DNA from: JBOGDS01 sp050743075
GTDB lineage: Bacteria > Actinomycetota > Actinomycetes > Jiangellales > Jiangellaceae
Direction: 5' to 3'
Assembly: GCA_050743075.1 (NCBI GenBank)
Contig: JBOGDS010000009.1
Location: forward strand, 1-62,446
DNA length: 62,446 nucleotides
Numbering within the stretch: position 1 is the stretch's first letter; every line of letters starts with the position of its first letter. Made by a program: the position numbers and the translations under genes. The notes under the pieces were generated by a model. That model was not told where the DNA came from. It did not search any database and saw only the letters and a list, made by a program, of their open reading frames with translations. Positions 17,757 to 26,980 of the stretch are shown here, piece by piece.

Positions 17757-18029
17757 TGGCATCGAGCCGGTGGCCGAGCGTCCTCGACTCCACACACGCG
17801 CGAGGGGGACGATGTGCCTGACGCCTACACGAGCGTCCGAGGCCGACCCTGCGGTCATCGAGCGAGTCGGCGACGCGACGGAGTTGCGCGGCTCCGACCC
17901 GCAGCCGAGGCGATGCATGACTCCTACTCGATGCTGCCGGTTCTTCGAACACGTCGCCTTCGCCAGCCTGACGCACGCAACCCGGGTAGTGGGTTCGAGC
18001 GGCCGCACCCGACCTGACAGGCTGCACCC

Positions 18030-18734
18030 ATGCACAAGCACGCCGGCCGCATGGTCGTGGCCGTCGCCCTGGTAGCGCTCGGTGGGTGCTCCTCAGCCGC
18101 GGATGGCGGCGACGACCATCCGGCCGATCCGCAGGCGAGACTCGACGCGGCGGGCGACATCCTCGACCGCACTCAGGGTGTCCGTTTCAACGTCCAGGGT
18201 GACGGACTGCCCTCCGAGGGAACCGTCGTCGTCAGCGCCGAAGGTGTCGCCGTTCCGCCGGCGTCGTTCGACGGCGACGTACGGATCACGACCGCCGGGC
18301 TGGCGGCGACCCTCGGTGTCATCTCCGTGGGCGGCGAGCTCTGGGCGAGGCTCCCGTTCGCGAACGACTTCGCGCGGGTCGACGCCGGCTCCCTCGGCTT
18401 CGGAGACCCGGGCGCGCTGATCGACCCCGATCAGGGCGTCAGCCTCCTGCTGAAATCGGGCAGCCAGGTGACTGCGGGCGACCAGGTGCGCGTCGACGGA
18501 CAGGTTCTCGACCAGGTCGAGTCGGTGCTGCCGGGAAGCCTGGTCGGAGACGTGCTCACCATCGCCGATCCTGCTGCCGACGTGCACGCGCTCTGGTCGC
18601 TCGATCCGGGGTCTGGCGAACTGCGCCGGGCAGTGCTCACCGGACCGTTCTATCCCTCCGGCGGCGAGCAGACCTACACGGTGCGGCTGACGGACTACGA
18701 CGAACCCGTCGAGATCAGTGCGCCGTCCAGCTGA
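18030..18734 (+). CDS. LprG/LppX-family lipoprotein
   Basis: 234 aa. Signal peptide with lipobox LGGC, lipid-modified Cys20, then a short linker and the LppX_LprAFG fold (about 40-230), which forms a hydrophobic pocket. Mycobacterial LprG carries triacylated lipids and lipoglycans across the envelope and works with the MFS protein P55 encoded next to it. The same pairing is here: the MFS gene begins inside this gene (18718). Membrane-anchored on the outer face. Ligand in this organism unknown. Confidence 0.85.
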   Translation: MHKHAGRMVVAVALVALGGCSSAADGGDDHPADPQARLDAAGDILDRTQGVRFNVQGDGLPSEGTVVVSAEGVAVPPASFDGDVRITTAGLAATLGVISVGGELWARLPFANDFARVDAGSLGFGDPGALIDPDQGVSLLLKSGSQVTAGDQVRVDGQVLDQVESVLPGSLVGDVLTIADPAADVHALWSLDPGSGELRRAVLTGPFYPSGGEQTYTVRLTDYDEPVEISAPSS

Positions 18735-20493
18735 GAGCGGCCCCCGGGGGAGCACTGTTCTCACGCTCGGCACGATCGGTGTGCTCCTGGCCGCGGCCGA
18801 CACGTACGTCGTCGTGCTGGCTCTGCCCGATCTCATGCTGGGCGTGGGCCTCGATGTCGACGAGCTCCAGCGTGCCGCTCCCCTGGTCACGATGTTCCTA
18901 CTCGGAAATGTGGTGGTGCTGCCGCTGGCCGGTCGGGTGTCTGACGTCGTGGGCAGGCAACCGGTCCTGCTCGGTTCGTTGCTGGTATTCGCGGCCGGCT
19001 CGCTTCTCACCGCGTCGGCCGACGGCCTCCCGGGTGCCGTAGCCGGACGGTTCCTACAAGGTTCCGGTGGCGGCGCCCTGGTTCCGGTCACGCTGGCCCT
19101 GGTGGCCGACCGGTGGCCCGCCGAGCGCCGTGGTCTCCCGCTCGGCGTGGTCGGAGCGGTTCAAGAGCTGGGCGCCGTGCTGGGCCCGCTGTACGGAGCC
19201 CTCGTCCTTGCCATCGCGGACTGGCGGGCGATCTTCTGGGTGAACCTGGCCGGCGGGCTCCTGCTCGCGGCCGGGTTGCGCGCCGCCGCCGTCGGAACGG
19301 CGAGCCGACGAACGAGGGACGAGCGAGGAGGTGGGCGTGACCATCACACTGGAACCGGGCGGCGCGACGTCGCCGGAGCTCTGCTCGCAACGGTCGCGGC
19401 GGTCACGGGGGGCGTCACACTCATCCGCCCCTCCGTCCTCGAGTCCAGCGTCATGTGGGGCGGGCTCGTGGAGCCGGTCGCGGGCAACGTGCGTTGGACG
19501 AGCCCGCTCGCGCTGATGGCGGTCGCCGCCGCCCTCGCCTTCCTCTGGCGCGAGCTCACGGCGAGCCGGCCGATGCTGGACGTCTGCCGCATGCCCGACG
19601 TGGTCCGAGCCGCCGATGTGCCGGGTGCGCTGCTGCTGGGCGTCGCGCTGGGCGGGATCGTCCTCGCGTTCGCGGCCGCGGACCCGGCGATCGAGATGGT
19701 CGCCCCGGCCGGGCCGTGGCTTCTCGCGGGATCCGCCGTGTCGCTGGCCACGTTCGTCCGGTGGCAGCAACGGGTACGACGGCCGCTGGTGCCACCGTCA
19801 GCGGTGAGGGCAACGCCCGCGTGGGGCGCGCTCGTCGTCAGCCTGTTCGTCGGCGCTGCACTGGTGGCCGTGCTGGTCGACGTGCCGGTCCTGGTTCGTA
19901 CCGTCGTGGACGGCGCCTCCCAGCTCGACGCGGCATTCGTCCTGGTCCGGTTCCTCGCCGCGCTGCCCGTTGGCGCACTGCTCGGTGGCTGGCTGGTCCG
20001 GTCGGCGCCGCCAGGACTGATCACCGCCACCGGCATGGGAGCCGCGGCGGCCGGCCTGGCCGCGATGTCCACCTGGGGCGTCGGCTCGATGTCCGGCTGG
20101 GGCGACGACGTGGTGCTGGGGGCGACCGGGTTCGGCTTCGGGCTGGCGGTGGCACCGGTGAACGCCGCCCTGCTCGCCGCCACGCCCCGTGACTCGCACG
20201 GGATAGCGAGCGCGCTGGTCGTCGCCGCCCGGATGGTGGGCATGCTCGCGGGCCTGTCGGCGCTCACCGCGATCGGCCTACGCCGCCTGTACGCAGTTCA
20301 GGCCGGCATCGAGTCACCGGCGGTGACGTGCCCGCAGCGCCCGACGGACTGCGAGCCGTACCAGGCTGCCGTTCGCGAGGCCGTCGTCGAGCAGCTTCAG
20401 GTGACGTTCGCCGGAGCCGCGGTGTGCGCGGCTGCGGCGGCGATCACGGCAGCGGCCCTGCTCCGGCGGCGCCTGGAGGCGGTGCCGTCGTGA
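18718..20493 (+). CDS. MFS transporter, P55-like partner of LprG
   Basis: 591 aa, fourteen-helix (DHA2-type) layout with an extracytoplasmic loop near the C-terminus that contains two cysteines (TCPQRPTDCEPY). The motif GRVSDVVGRQPVLLGSLLVF follows helix 2, and QGSGGGALVPVTLALV is in helix 4. GTG 18718 overlaps the lipoprotein gene by 17 bases, so translation is coupled. In mycobacteria the P55/LprG pair exports lipids and affects drug tolerance; transfer of that role is an inference. The stop overlaps the next gene (GTGA). Confidence 0.85.
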   Translation: MRRPAESGPRGSTVLTLGTIGVLLAAADTYVVVLALPDLMLGVGLDVDELQRAAPLVTMFLLGNVVVLPLAGRVSDVVGRQPVLLGSLLVFAAGSLLTASADGLPGAVAGRFLQGSGGGALVPVTLALVADRWPAERRGLPLGVVGAVQELGAVLGPLYGALVLAIADWRAIFWVNLAGGLLLAAGLRAAAVGTASRRTRDERGGGRDHHTGTGRRDVAGALLATVAAVTGGVTLIRPSVLESSVMWGGLVEPVAGNVRWTSPLALMAVAAALAFLWRELTASRPMLDVCRMPDVVRAADVPGALLLGVALGGIVLAFAAADPAIEMVAPAGPWLLAGSAVSLATFVRWQQRVRRPLVPPSAVRATPAWGALVVSLFVGAALVAVLVDVPVLVRTVVDGASQLDAAFVLVRFLAALPVGALLGGWLVRSAPPGLITATGMGAAAAGLAAMSTWGVGSMSGWGDDVVLGATGFGFGLAVAPVNAALLAATPRDSHGIASALVVAARMVGMLAGLSALTAIGLRRLYAVQAGIESPAVTCPQRPTDCEPYQAAVREAVVEQLQVTFAGAAVCAAAAAITAAALLRRRLEAVPS

Positions 20494-21413
20494 CGGCATG
20501 CTCCCGCGTCAGCCTGTCGCTCGACGAGCCGCTGGCAGGCACAGCCCCGGAGGCCACGTCGTGGATCGTCGTCGAGCAGCCCGGGCCGTGGGGTCGCAAG
20601 GCGCTCACCCAGTCGCACCTCGACCCCGTGCTCGGCGCCGCTCTCGAGACAGCGGCACATGCGCACGGCGCGCGGGTCGCGCTGGTCCGACGTCCCGGAC
20701 GGCATCCCGACACCGGTCGGCGGCGGCCGCGCCGGGTCTGGGTCGCCTCGGCCCGGCCTGGCATGACGTGGCTGCTCGGCGGTGAGGTCGACGACGTCGA
20801 GGCGCTCGGCGCGCTCGCCTGGTCCGGCCTCGAGTCCGGCGATCAAGAGCTGGTCCGGGCGTCGATCCACGGGCTGAAACCGGAGACCGAACCGCTGCTG
20901 CTCGTCTGCACCAACGGACGTCGCGACGTCTGCTGCGCCAACTACGGACGGCCGCTGGCCCTCGCGATGCACGGCCGGCTTCCGGACCGGGTGTGGGAGA
21001 CCACCCACCTGGGAGGACACCGGTTCGCGCCGACCGCCGTCGTGCTGCCGTTCGGCGTCGCCCACGGCCGGCTCGACGTCGACGGCGCCGTCCAGCTCGT
21101 CGAGCAGGCCCGTGCCGGCCGGCACGTCGGCATCGGATATCGCGGCCGTAGCACCTTCTCCCGACCAGGGCAGGCCGCGGAGGCCGCCGTCCGTGATGGC
21201 GCGGGCGTCGATGGGTTCGACGACCTCGACGTCGCCACGGTCGAGCAGCGCGCCGCGTCGAGCTGGCGGGTCGTCGTCGCCCACCGCGACGGCAGGCGCT
21301 GGTCGGTCGACGTGAGAGCCCGGCCGCTCGACCCGCCGCGCCCGGAGTCCTGTGGCGCCGCCGCCGTCCAGCCGCTGGCGTACGTGGTGGACATGCCGAC
21401 CATGCAAGAGTGA
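20490..21413 (+). CDS. Sucrase/ferredoxin-like family protein
   Basis: 307 aa, thioredoxin-like ferredoxin fold. The family's ligand residues are visible: CTNGRRDVCC (Cys140, Cys148, Cys149) and HLGGHRFAPT (His173, His177), which in related proteins such as yeast Apd1 bind a [2Fe-2S] cluster through cysteine and histidine. The GTG at 20490 overlaps the MFS stop. A longer frame from 20328 lies inside the MFS gene and was rejected. Redox role likely, partner unknown. It is followed, with near overlap, by carbonic anhydrase. Confidence 0.82.
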   Translation: MTACSRVSLSLDEPLAGTAPEATSWIVVEQPGPWGRKALTQSHLDPVLGAALETAAHAHGARVALVRRPGRHPDTGRRRPRRVWVASARPGMTWLLGGEVDDVEALGALAWSGLESGDQELVRASIHGLKPETEPLLLVCTNGRRDVCCANYGRPLALAMHGRLPDRVWETTHLGGHRFAPTAVVLPFGVAHGRLDVDGAVQLVEQARAGRHVGIGYRGRSTFSRPGQAAEAAVRDGAGVDGFDDLDVATVEQRAASSWRVVVAHRDGRRWSVDVRARPLDPPRPESCGAAAVQPLAYVVDMPTMQE

Positions 21414-21418
21414 CGCCC

Positions 21419-21916
21419 ATGCCCGACGCCTTCGCCGACGTCCTCGCCGCCAACCGCAGGTACGCCGGCAGCTTTCATCTGGCCGGCCTCGAACCGGTGG
21501 CCGCCGCGGGCCTTGCGGTCGTCACCTGTGTGGACTCCAGGATCGAGCCGCTGGCCATCCTCGGCCTGAGGCCTGGCGACGCGAAGATCACGCGGAACGC
21601 GGGAGCCCGGGTGACAACCGACGTGCTCCGGACGCTGGTCCTCGTGACGCACCTGCTCGGCGTCCATCGGGTCATGGTCGTCGCGCACACGCAGTGCAAG
21701 ATGGCCGGCACGACCGAAGCTGAGATCGACGCTCTCGTCAGGGCACAGTCAGGCATCGACACGCGGAGTCTGGACTTCGGGGTGGTGACCGACCAGCGTC
21801 GCGCTCTGTCTGATGACGTCCAGCGCATCCGCTCCTGGCCGTTTCTGCCGCCCGCCACGCTGGTCGGAGGGTTCGTCTACGACGTCGGCACCGGTCAGCT
21901 CCGCCACGTCGCGTAG
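21419..21916 (+). CDS. Beta-carbonic anhydrase
   Basis: 165 aa, short for the family but with all zinc-site residues: Cys37-x-Asp39-x-Arg41 in TCVDSRIEP, then His90 and Cys93 in VVAHTQCKM. It interconverts carbon dioxide and bicarbonate in the cytosol. ATG 21419 is chosen; GTG 21410, overlapping the previous stop as GTGA, is equally possible and adds three residues. It is last in the run lprG, MFS, sucrase/ferredoxin, carbonic anhydrase. Confidence 0.85.
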   Translation: MPDAFADVLAANRRYAGSFHLAGLEPVAAAGLAVVTCVDSRIEPLAILGLRPGDAKITRNAGARVTTDVLRTLVLVTHLLGVHRVMVVAHTQCKMAGTTEAEIDALVRAQSGIDTRSLDFGVVTDQRRALSDDVQRIRSWPFLPPATLVGGFVYDVGTGQLRHVA

Positions 21917-21917
21917 G

Positions 21918-21963
21918 CAGGTGCGGAGCCGGCGGGCCGGGAAGCTGACCGGCCCCGCACCTG
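21918..21963. terminator. Bidirectional stem-loop terminator
   Basis: Arms 21918-21932 and 21949-21963 pair over 14 of 15 bases (CAGGTGCGGAGCCGG with its inverted copy) around a 16-base loop. It sits between the ends of convergent genes, carbonic anhydrase and a solute-binding protein. There is no clear T-tract, as is usual in high-GC actinobacteria. Confidence 0.65.
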
Positions 21964-22011
21964 TCACCGAGACCGTCCGGCGATGGAGGTCCCACCGGAC
22001 GCTTCGGCGTC

Positions 22012-23772
22012 CTACACCTGGCCCCATTCGTGCATGTTCCAGGTGATCTGCGCCTGCGACGGGTTCGCCACCACGCCGTCGACGGTGTCGGACCAGGCCG
22101 CCAGCGCCGGGAAGGCGAACAGCGGGATGGTGGCCAGGTCCTCCCAGAGGATCTGCTCGATCTCCTTCATGATCGGCCCCTGCGCGTCGGCGTCGATCGT
22201 CTGGTTCAGCTCCGTGTACAGCTCGTCGACCTGCGGGTTGGAGTAGCACCCGTTGTTGTTGCCCTTGCTGTCGGCGTCGCACGCCGACACCGTCGTGAAG
22301 TTCGCGCTCGAGGCGGTGACGAGCGCGGAGCCGGCCCAGCCGAACAGCGCCACGTCGTACTGGTTCTGCGTAAGCTCGGTGCCGAAGAACGTGTCCGACC
22401 CGGCATCGATGATCTCGAAGCCGGCCTGCCCGCACGAGTCACGGATCAGCTCCACGGTCTGGGTACGCCGCGGGTTCGGCGTCTGGTAGCCCAGCCGCAC
22501 CTGCAGACCCTCCTGACCGGCCGCGGCCAGCAACGCCTGAGCACCGGCGATGTCGACCTCCTGGAAGTCCTCCGCACCCACACCGTCGATCTGCTCTGCG
22601 TAGCCCTGCTGGAACGGCATCGTGTTGCGCACGTCCATCACCACCGCCTCCGGGTTCAGCGGCCGGATCAGGTTCTCCACGATCAGCTCCCGCGGCACAC
22701 ACCGGGCAAACGCCTCACGCAGATCGCGGTCGGAGAACGGGCTGGAGTCGAAGTTGAAGTCCAGGTGCTCATAGGTGAAGTCATCACCGGTGGCCACCTG
22801 AATGCCTTCCATCCCCTCCAGCTGGTTGAGGATGTCCGGGTTCGGCTGCGGCTCGACGATCTGCACCTCCAGGTTCTGCAGCGCCTGCGCCTGCTGATCC
22901 TGGGTGATGTAACGGATCACGATCGTCGACGAGACCGGCGGGGTGCCCCACCAGCTCTCGTTCGGCACCAACGTCACCGACGCGCCGGCCTCCCACGAGT
23001 CCAGCTGGTACGGACCCGAGGACGGCATCAGCGCCGGGTCGAGCAGCTCGCCGGGGTTCATCACCCAGCCGTTGTTGTAGAAGTCGACCGCACCGGTCAG
23101 CCCGGCCTCGTCGTCGGCCGCGATCGCGTCGATCAGCTCCGCCTCCGTGAGACCACCCTGCTCGGCAACCGTGTGCGCCGGCATGATCGCGGTGTTCCGA
23201 CCGGCGACCGCGAGCCAGTCGGCGAACGGCGTGTCGTAGACCAGCGTGACGTCCTTGTCGCCGTCGGCGCACTCCGGCTTCTGGGTCTGGTCCCATCCGG
23301 TCGTGCCAGGACTCGAGAACCCGTAGAGGGCGGTGTTCGCGGCCCAGGTGAGCAGGAAGTCGCCGCAGTCGATCTGTGTCCCGTCCGACCAGACCGCTGC
23401 TTCGGCGAAGGAGTAGTCCACGGTCAGCGGGTCCTCCGACACGAGTTCGTAGCTGCCGAACTCCTCGTCCGCGGCGGTGAGGCCGTCGGGGGTGTAGTAC
23501 CAGAAGCCGCGCAACACCTGGTTGAGCACCAGGGCGTTACGGACGGCGTTCTCCGCGGTGGTGTTGTTGTTGAAGGAGGAGAACTCCTGCTCCTGCGCGG
23601 CGACGACCTGCACGTCCTGCGTCTGCACGTCCTCCTCCGGCGCAGCGCCCTCGTCATCGTCGCCGCCGCCCCCACCGCACGCGCTGAGCACGAGCGCTGC
23701 CGCCGCGAGCGGTGCGACGATGGCGATCCGGGTCCGTCTCGGACCATGCGATGCGTATGTCGTCCTTGTCAT
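22012..23772 (-). CDS. Peptide-type ABC transporter substrate-binding lipoprotein (second copy)
   Basis: 586 aa, family 5 solute-binding protein. Lipoprotein signal peptide ends VLSAC with Cys32, followed by a Gly/Asp/Glu linker and the binding domain (SFAEAAVWSDGTQIDCGDF is the conserved W-S-D-G-x motif). It is encoded after the ATPase gene of the transporter at 23941-27980 but has its own upstream block (23806-23875), nearly identical to the one in front of the other binding-protein gene (28082-29860). It probably delivers a related peptide or opine to the same permease. Confidence 0.88.
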   Translation of the reverse strand: MTRTTYASHGPRRTRIAIVAPLAAAALVLSACGGGGGDDDEGAAPEEDVQTQDVQVVAAQEQEFSSFNNNTTAENAVRNALVLNQVLRGFWYYTPDGLTAADEEFGSYELVSEDPLTVDYSFAEAAVWSDGTQIDCGDFLLTWAANTALYGFSSPGTTGWDQTQKPECADGDKDVTLVYDTPFADWLAVAGRNTAIMPAHTVAEQGGLTEAELIDAIAADDEAGLTGAVDFYNNGWVMNPGELLDPALMPSSGPYQLDSWEAGASVTLVPNESWWGTPPVSSTIVIRYITQDQQAQALQNLEVQIVEPQPNPDILNQLEGMEGIQVATGDDFTYEHLDFNFDSSPFSDRDLREAFARCVPRELIVENLIRPLNPEAVVMDVRNTMPFQQGYAEQIDGVGAEDFQEVDIAGAQALLAAAGQEGLQVRLGYQTPNPRRTQTVELIRDSCGQAGFEIIDAGSDTFFGTELTQNQYDVALFGWAGSALVTASSANFTTVSACDADSKGNNNGCYSNPQVDELYTELNQTIDADAQGPIMKEIEQILWEDLATIPLFAFPALAAWSDTVDGVVANPSQAQITWNMHEWGQV

Positions 23773-23805
23773 GGATCCTCCTCATCAGCGTGCCCTCCAC
23801 GGACA

Positions 23806-23875
23806 GGCACGTCGTCAGACAAGTAACGCCGTCGATGAGACCCAGCGGGTATTGATTCGAGACCACTCGAATCCA
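23806..23875 (-). promoter_or_regulatory. Conserved 70-bp regulatory block, copy 1
   Basis: Identical at 62 of 70 positions to 29897-29966, in the same place relative to a binding-protein gene (start at 23772). It contains a perfect palindrome ATTCGAGACCACTCGAAT at 23855-23872. On the minus strand it also holds TTGTCTGACGA at 23812-23822, which fits the TNGTNNNACNA consensus of FadR-type GntR regulators. Conservation in spacing and in both motifs suggests operators rather than chance. Confidence 0.75.
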
Positions 23876-23940
23876 TCGGCACCCAGCGTTCGGCGATCCG
23901 GTGCGAGCGCGCGTCCGGGCACTCGACCGGTCTCACGTTG

Positions 23941-24981
23941 TCAAACGATCGCCGGCTGAACCTCGGCGAAGTGGCAGGCTGAGGGATGGCCCTGGCCGCG
24001 GTCGATCAGCGCCGGTTCCTCGGTCGCGCAGATGTCCTGGGCCTTCCAGCAGCGGGTGCGGAACCGGCACCCCGAGGGTGGGTTGACCGGGTTGGGGACG
24101 TCGCCGGTGAGCACGATCCGTTCGCGTGTGCGTTCCTTGTGCGGGTCCGGCAGTGGGATGGCCGAGATCAGTGCCTGCGTGTACGGGTGGGCGGCGCGGG
24201 TGAACAGGTCTTCGGTGGTGCCGGTTTCGACGATCTTGCCGAGGTACATGACGGCGACCCTGTCGACGATGTGCCGGACCACGGACAGGTCGTGGGAGAC
24301 GAACAGGTACGTCAGTCCGAGGGCGTCTTGCAGGTCCTCGAGCAGGTTGATGATGCCGGCCTGGATGGAGACGTCGAGGGCAGAGACGGGTTCGTCGAGG
24401 ATGAGCACCCTGGGGTTGAGAGCGAGTGCGCGGGCGATGCCGATGCGCTGGCGCTGGCCGCCGGAGAACTCGTGTGGGTAGCGGTTGCCGTGTTCGGGGT
24501 TGAGCCCGACGGTGCGTAGCAGGTCGCCGACCCTCTCGCGGCCGCCGGTGGCGTAGCGGCCATGGATGTGCAGTGGTTCGGCGATCAGCGCAGAGACGGT
24601 CATCCGCGGGTCAAGGGAGGCGAACGGGTCTTGGAAGACGATCTGCAGGTCGCGGCGCAGCGGTTGCACCTGCTTGCGCGACAGCGTGGTCAGGTTGGTG
24701 GCCTGTCCACCGGCCGGGTGGTAGTAGACCTCGCCGGATGTGGGTCGGACCAGGCTGAGCAGCAGCCGGGCCGTGGTGGACTTGCCGCATCCGGACTCGC
24801 CGACCAGGCCGAGCGTCTCGCGGACGCCGAGGTCGAGCGAGATGTCGCACACCGCATGTACGTCGCCGACCGTGCGCTTGAGGATGCCCTTGGAGCGGAC
24901 CGGGAAGTGCTTGACCAGGTTCCGTGCCGAGAGCACCGGCGTTGCGGTCTGGGCGACGACGCCGGGCGGTGGGGCGGTCAT
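23941..24981 (-). CDS. Peptide-type ABC transporter ATP-binding protein (OppF/DppF-like)
   Basis: 346 aa. Walker A GESGCGKSTT at 61-70, signature EFSGGQRQRIGIARAL, Walker B RVLILDEPVSALD and the oligopeptide C-terminal extension with the cysteine pattern GCRFRTRCWKAQDIC, which in Dpp-type ATPases can hold an iron-sulfur cluster. It pairs with the OppD-like ATPase; the ATG at 24981 overlaps that gene's stop. Cytosolic face of the membrane complex. Confidence 0.92.
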   Translation of the reverse strand: MTAPPPGVVAQTATPVLSARNLVKHFPVRSKGILKRTVGDVHAVCDISLDLGVRETLGLVGESGCGKSTTARLLLSLVRPTSGEVYYHPAGGQATNLTTLSRKQVQPLRRDLQIVFQDPFASLDPRMTVSALIAEPLHIHGRYATGGRERVGDLLRTVGLNPEHGNRYPHEFSGGQRQRIGIARALALNPRVLILDEPVSALDVSIQAGIINLLEDLQDALGLTYLFVSHDLSVVRHIVDRVAVMYLGKIVETGTTEDLFTRAAHPYTQALISAIPLPDPHKERTRERIVLTGDVPNPVNPPSGCRFRTRCWKAQDICATEEPALIDRGQGHPSACHFAEVQPAIV

Positions 24982-26057
24982 GGCTGGTCTTCCAGCTCGG
25001 CCGGCACCCGGGCATCGACCGCGGTCGGCCGGAACAGGTCGCTGGGCTTGAGCTCGATCAACTGGTCACTGAAGTGGCAGGCGGCGGCGTGCGCCCCGGC
25101 CACCGGCACCAGGTCGGGCTCGTGCCCACGGCACTCGTCCTCGGCGAGCGGGCAGCGGGGGGCGAACGGGCAACCCGGGGGCAGGTTCAGCAGCGACGGC
25201 GGCGAACCCAGGATCGGGGTGAGCCGCTCACTACGAGCCTGGTCGATCCGGGGCAGCGACCCGAGCAGACCGAGCGTGTAGGGCATCCGCGGCGTGTAGA
25301 AGATCTCGTCGATGGTGCCCGACTCGACGAGCTTGCCGGCGTACATGACGCAGACCCGGTCGACGTGCCCGGCGATCACACCGAGGTCGTGGGTGATCAG
25401 CACCAGCGCGGCACCGGTCTCGTTCCGTGCGGTCTCCAGCGCCTCCAGAACCTGGGCCTGGACCGTGACATCGAGCGCGGTCGTCGGCTCGTCGGCAATG
25501 ATCACCTCAGGGTCGTTGGCCATCGCGATCGCGATCACGACCCGTTGCCGCATCCCGCCGGAGAGCTCGTGCGGGTAGGCGTTGACACGTTGCCGCGGGT
25601 TGGGGATTCCGACGATGCCGAGCAGCTCCTCGGCCCGGTCCCACGCCTGCTTGCGGCGAACGTCGCCGTGAGCCAGCACCGCCTCAGCGAGTTGCCTGCC
25701 CACGGTGTAGACCGGGTTCAGCGAGGTGAGCGGGTCCTGGAAGATCATTGCGACGCTCTTGCCCCGGATGGCGCTGATCGCCGCGTCATCGAGCCCGAGG
25801 ACCTGCTGGCCGAGCACCAGGGCAGAGCCGGTGACCTGCGCGGTTTCCGGCAGCAGCCCCATCACCGCCAGCGACGTGACCGACTTGCCGGCGCCGGACT
25901 CACCGACGATCCCGAGCGCCTCACCGCGCCGCAACTGGTAGGAGACGCCCCGCACGGCCCGCACCAGGCCGTCTGCGGTGGGGAAGGACACGGTCAGGTC
26001 CTCGACCTCGAGCGCGACGTCGAGGTCCACGGGAGCGCCCACGTGCAACGCGGTCAT
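24978..26057 (-). CDS. Peptide-type ABC transporter ATP-binding protein (OppD/DppD-like)
   Basis: 359 aa. Walker A GESGAGKSVT at 52-61, signature ELSGGMRQRVVIAIAM, Walker B VIIADEPTTALD, and the oligopeptide C-terminal domain with GCPFAPRCPLAEDECRGHEP. ATG 26057 overlaps the stop of the second permease gene in an ATGA; the frame open further upstream lies within that permease and is not coding. Confidence 0.92.
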   Translation of the reverse strand: MTALHVGAPVDLDVALEVEDLTVSFPTADGLVRAVRGVSYQLRRGEALGIVGESGAGKSVTSLAVMGLLPETAQVTGSALVLGQQVLGLDDAAISAIRGKSVAMIFQDPLTSLNPVYTVGRQLAEAVLAHGDVRRKQAWDRAEELLGIVGIPNPRQRVNAYPHELSGGMRQRVVIAIAMANDPEVIIADEPTTALDVTVQAQVLEALETARNETGAALVLITHDLGVIAGHVDRVCVMYAGKLVESGTIDEIFYTPRMPYTLGLLGSLPRIDQARSERLTPILGSPPSLLNLPPGCPFAPRCPLAEDECRGHEPDLVPVAGAHAAACHFSDQLIELKPSDLFRPTAVDARVPAELEDQP

Positions 26058-26980
26058 CGCCGCACCATCGTCTGTCGAGGGTCGAGAGCATCGCGCAGAC
26101 CGTCGCCGATGAAGTTGATCGTCAAGCAGATCAGAATGATGAACACACCCGGCGGGTAGAACAGCCAGGGACGAGTGAACGGTGCGGTCCGGGCGGTCTC
26201 GATCAGCAGACCGAGCGAGGTGTCCGGCGGCTGGATGCCGAACCCGAGGAACGACAACGCGGCCTCGGCGAGAATCGCGAACGCGACGGCCAGCGTGCCG
26301 GCAACGATGATCGGACCGGCAGCATTCGGGATCAGGTGCCGCAGGATGATCCTCGCGTCGGTCGACCCCATCGCCCGGCTCGCCTCGATGAACTCCTGCT
26401 CGCGCAGCGAGAGCACCACGCCCCGGACCACCCGGGACGTGCCGGTCCAGATGAACGCCGCGATGACCAGCGCGACCGCCCACCACGTGGTGCCGCCGCG
26501 GACGTTGCCGGCTACCGCAGTGACCAGCACCAGCAGCGGCACCACCAGGATCACGTCGACGATCCGCATCATCAGGTTGTCCGCCCAGCCGCGGTAGAGG
26601 CCCGCGATCGCGCCCCACAGGGCGCCGAACGTCGTGCTGAGGACGGCAACGGTCAGGGCGACCTTCAACGACTGTTGGGTGCCGCGCATCACCTGGCCCA
26701 TGACGTCCTGGCCGGCGGTGGTCGTGCCGAAGGGATGGTCCCAGCTCGGCCCGACGCTGGACGGCACACCACGGGTGACTGTGTGGTCGTAGGGCCAGAC
26801 CATCGGCCCGAGGAACGCGAAGGCCACCACCAGCACGAACACGACCAGGCTGGCAACGGCCAGCCGGTGCCGCACGAAGCGCCGCAGCGCCAACCCGAGC
26901 TCGCTGCGCTGTTCGGTCGTGATCGCCTCGGCAGCCGCGCCAGGCCGCGCGCTCGCGGTGCGCGTCTCGATGTCAGCCAT
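26054..26980 (-). CDS. Peptide-type ABC transporter permease (OppC/DppC-like)
   Basis: 308 aa. N-terminal cytoplasmic segment, first helix VASLVVFVLVVAFAFLGPMV, an extracytoplasmic domain containing HPFGTTTAGQDVMGQV (hallmark of the DppC N-terminal domain), then five helices with the EAA loop EASRAMGSTDARIILRHLIP. ATG 26980 overlaps the preceding permease gene by 8 bases. Forms the membrane channel with the OppB-like protein. Confidence 0.92.
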   Translation of the reverse strand: MADIETRTASARPGAAAEAITTEQRSELGLALRRFVRHRLAVASLVVFVLVVAFAFLGPMVWPYDHTVTRGVPSSVGPSWDHPFGTTTAGQDVMGQVMRGTQQSLKVALTVAVLSTTFGALWGAIAGLYRGWADNLMMRIVDVILVVPLLVLVTAVAGNVRGGTTWWAVALVIAAFIWTGTSRVVRGVVLSLREQEFIEASRAMGSTDARIILRHLIPNAAGPIIVAGTLAVAFAILAEAALSFLGFGIQPPDTSLGLLIETARTAPFTRPWLFYPPGVFIILICLTINFIGDGLRDALDPRQTMVRR

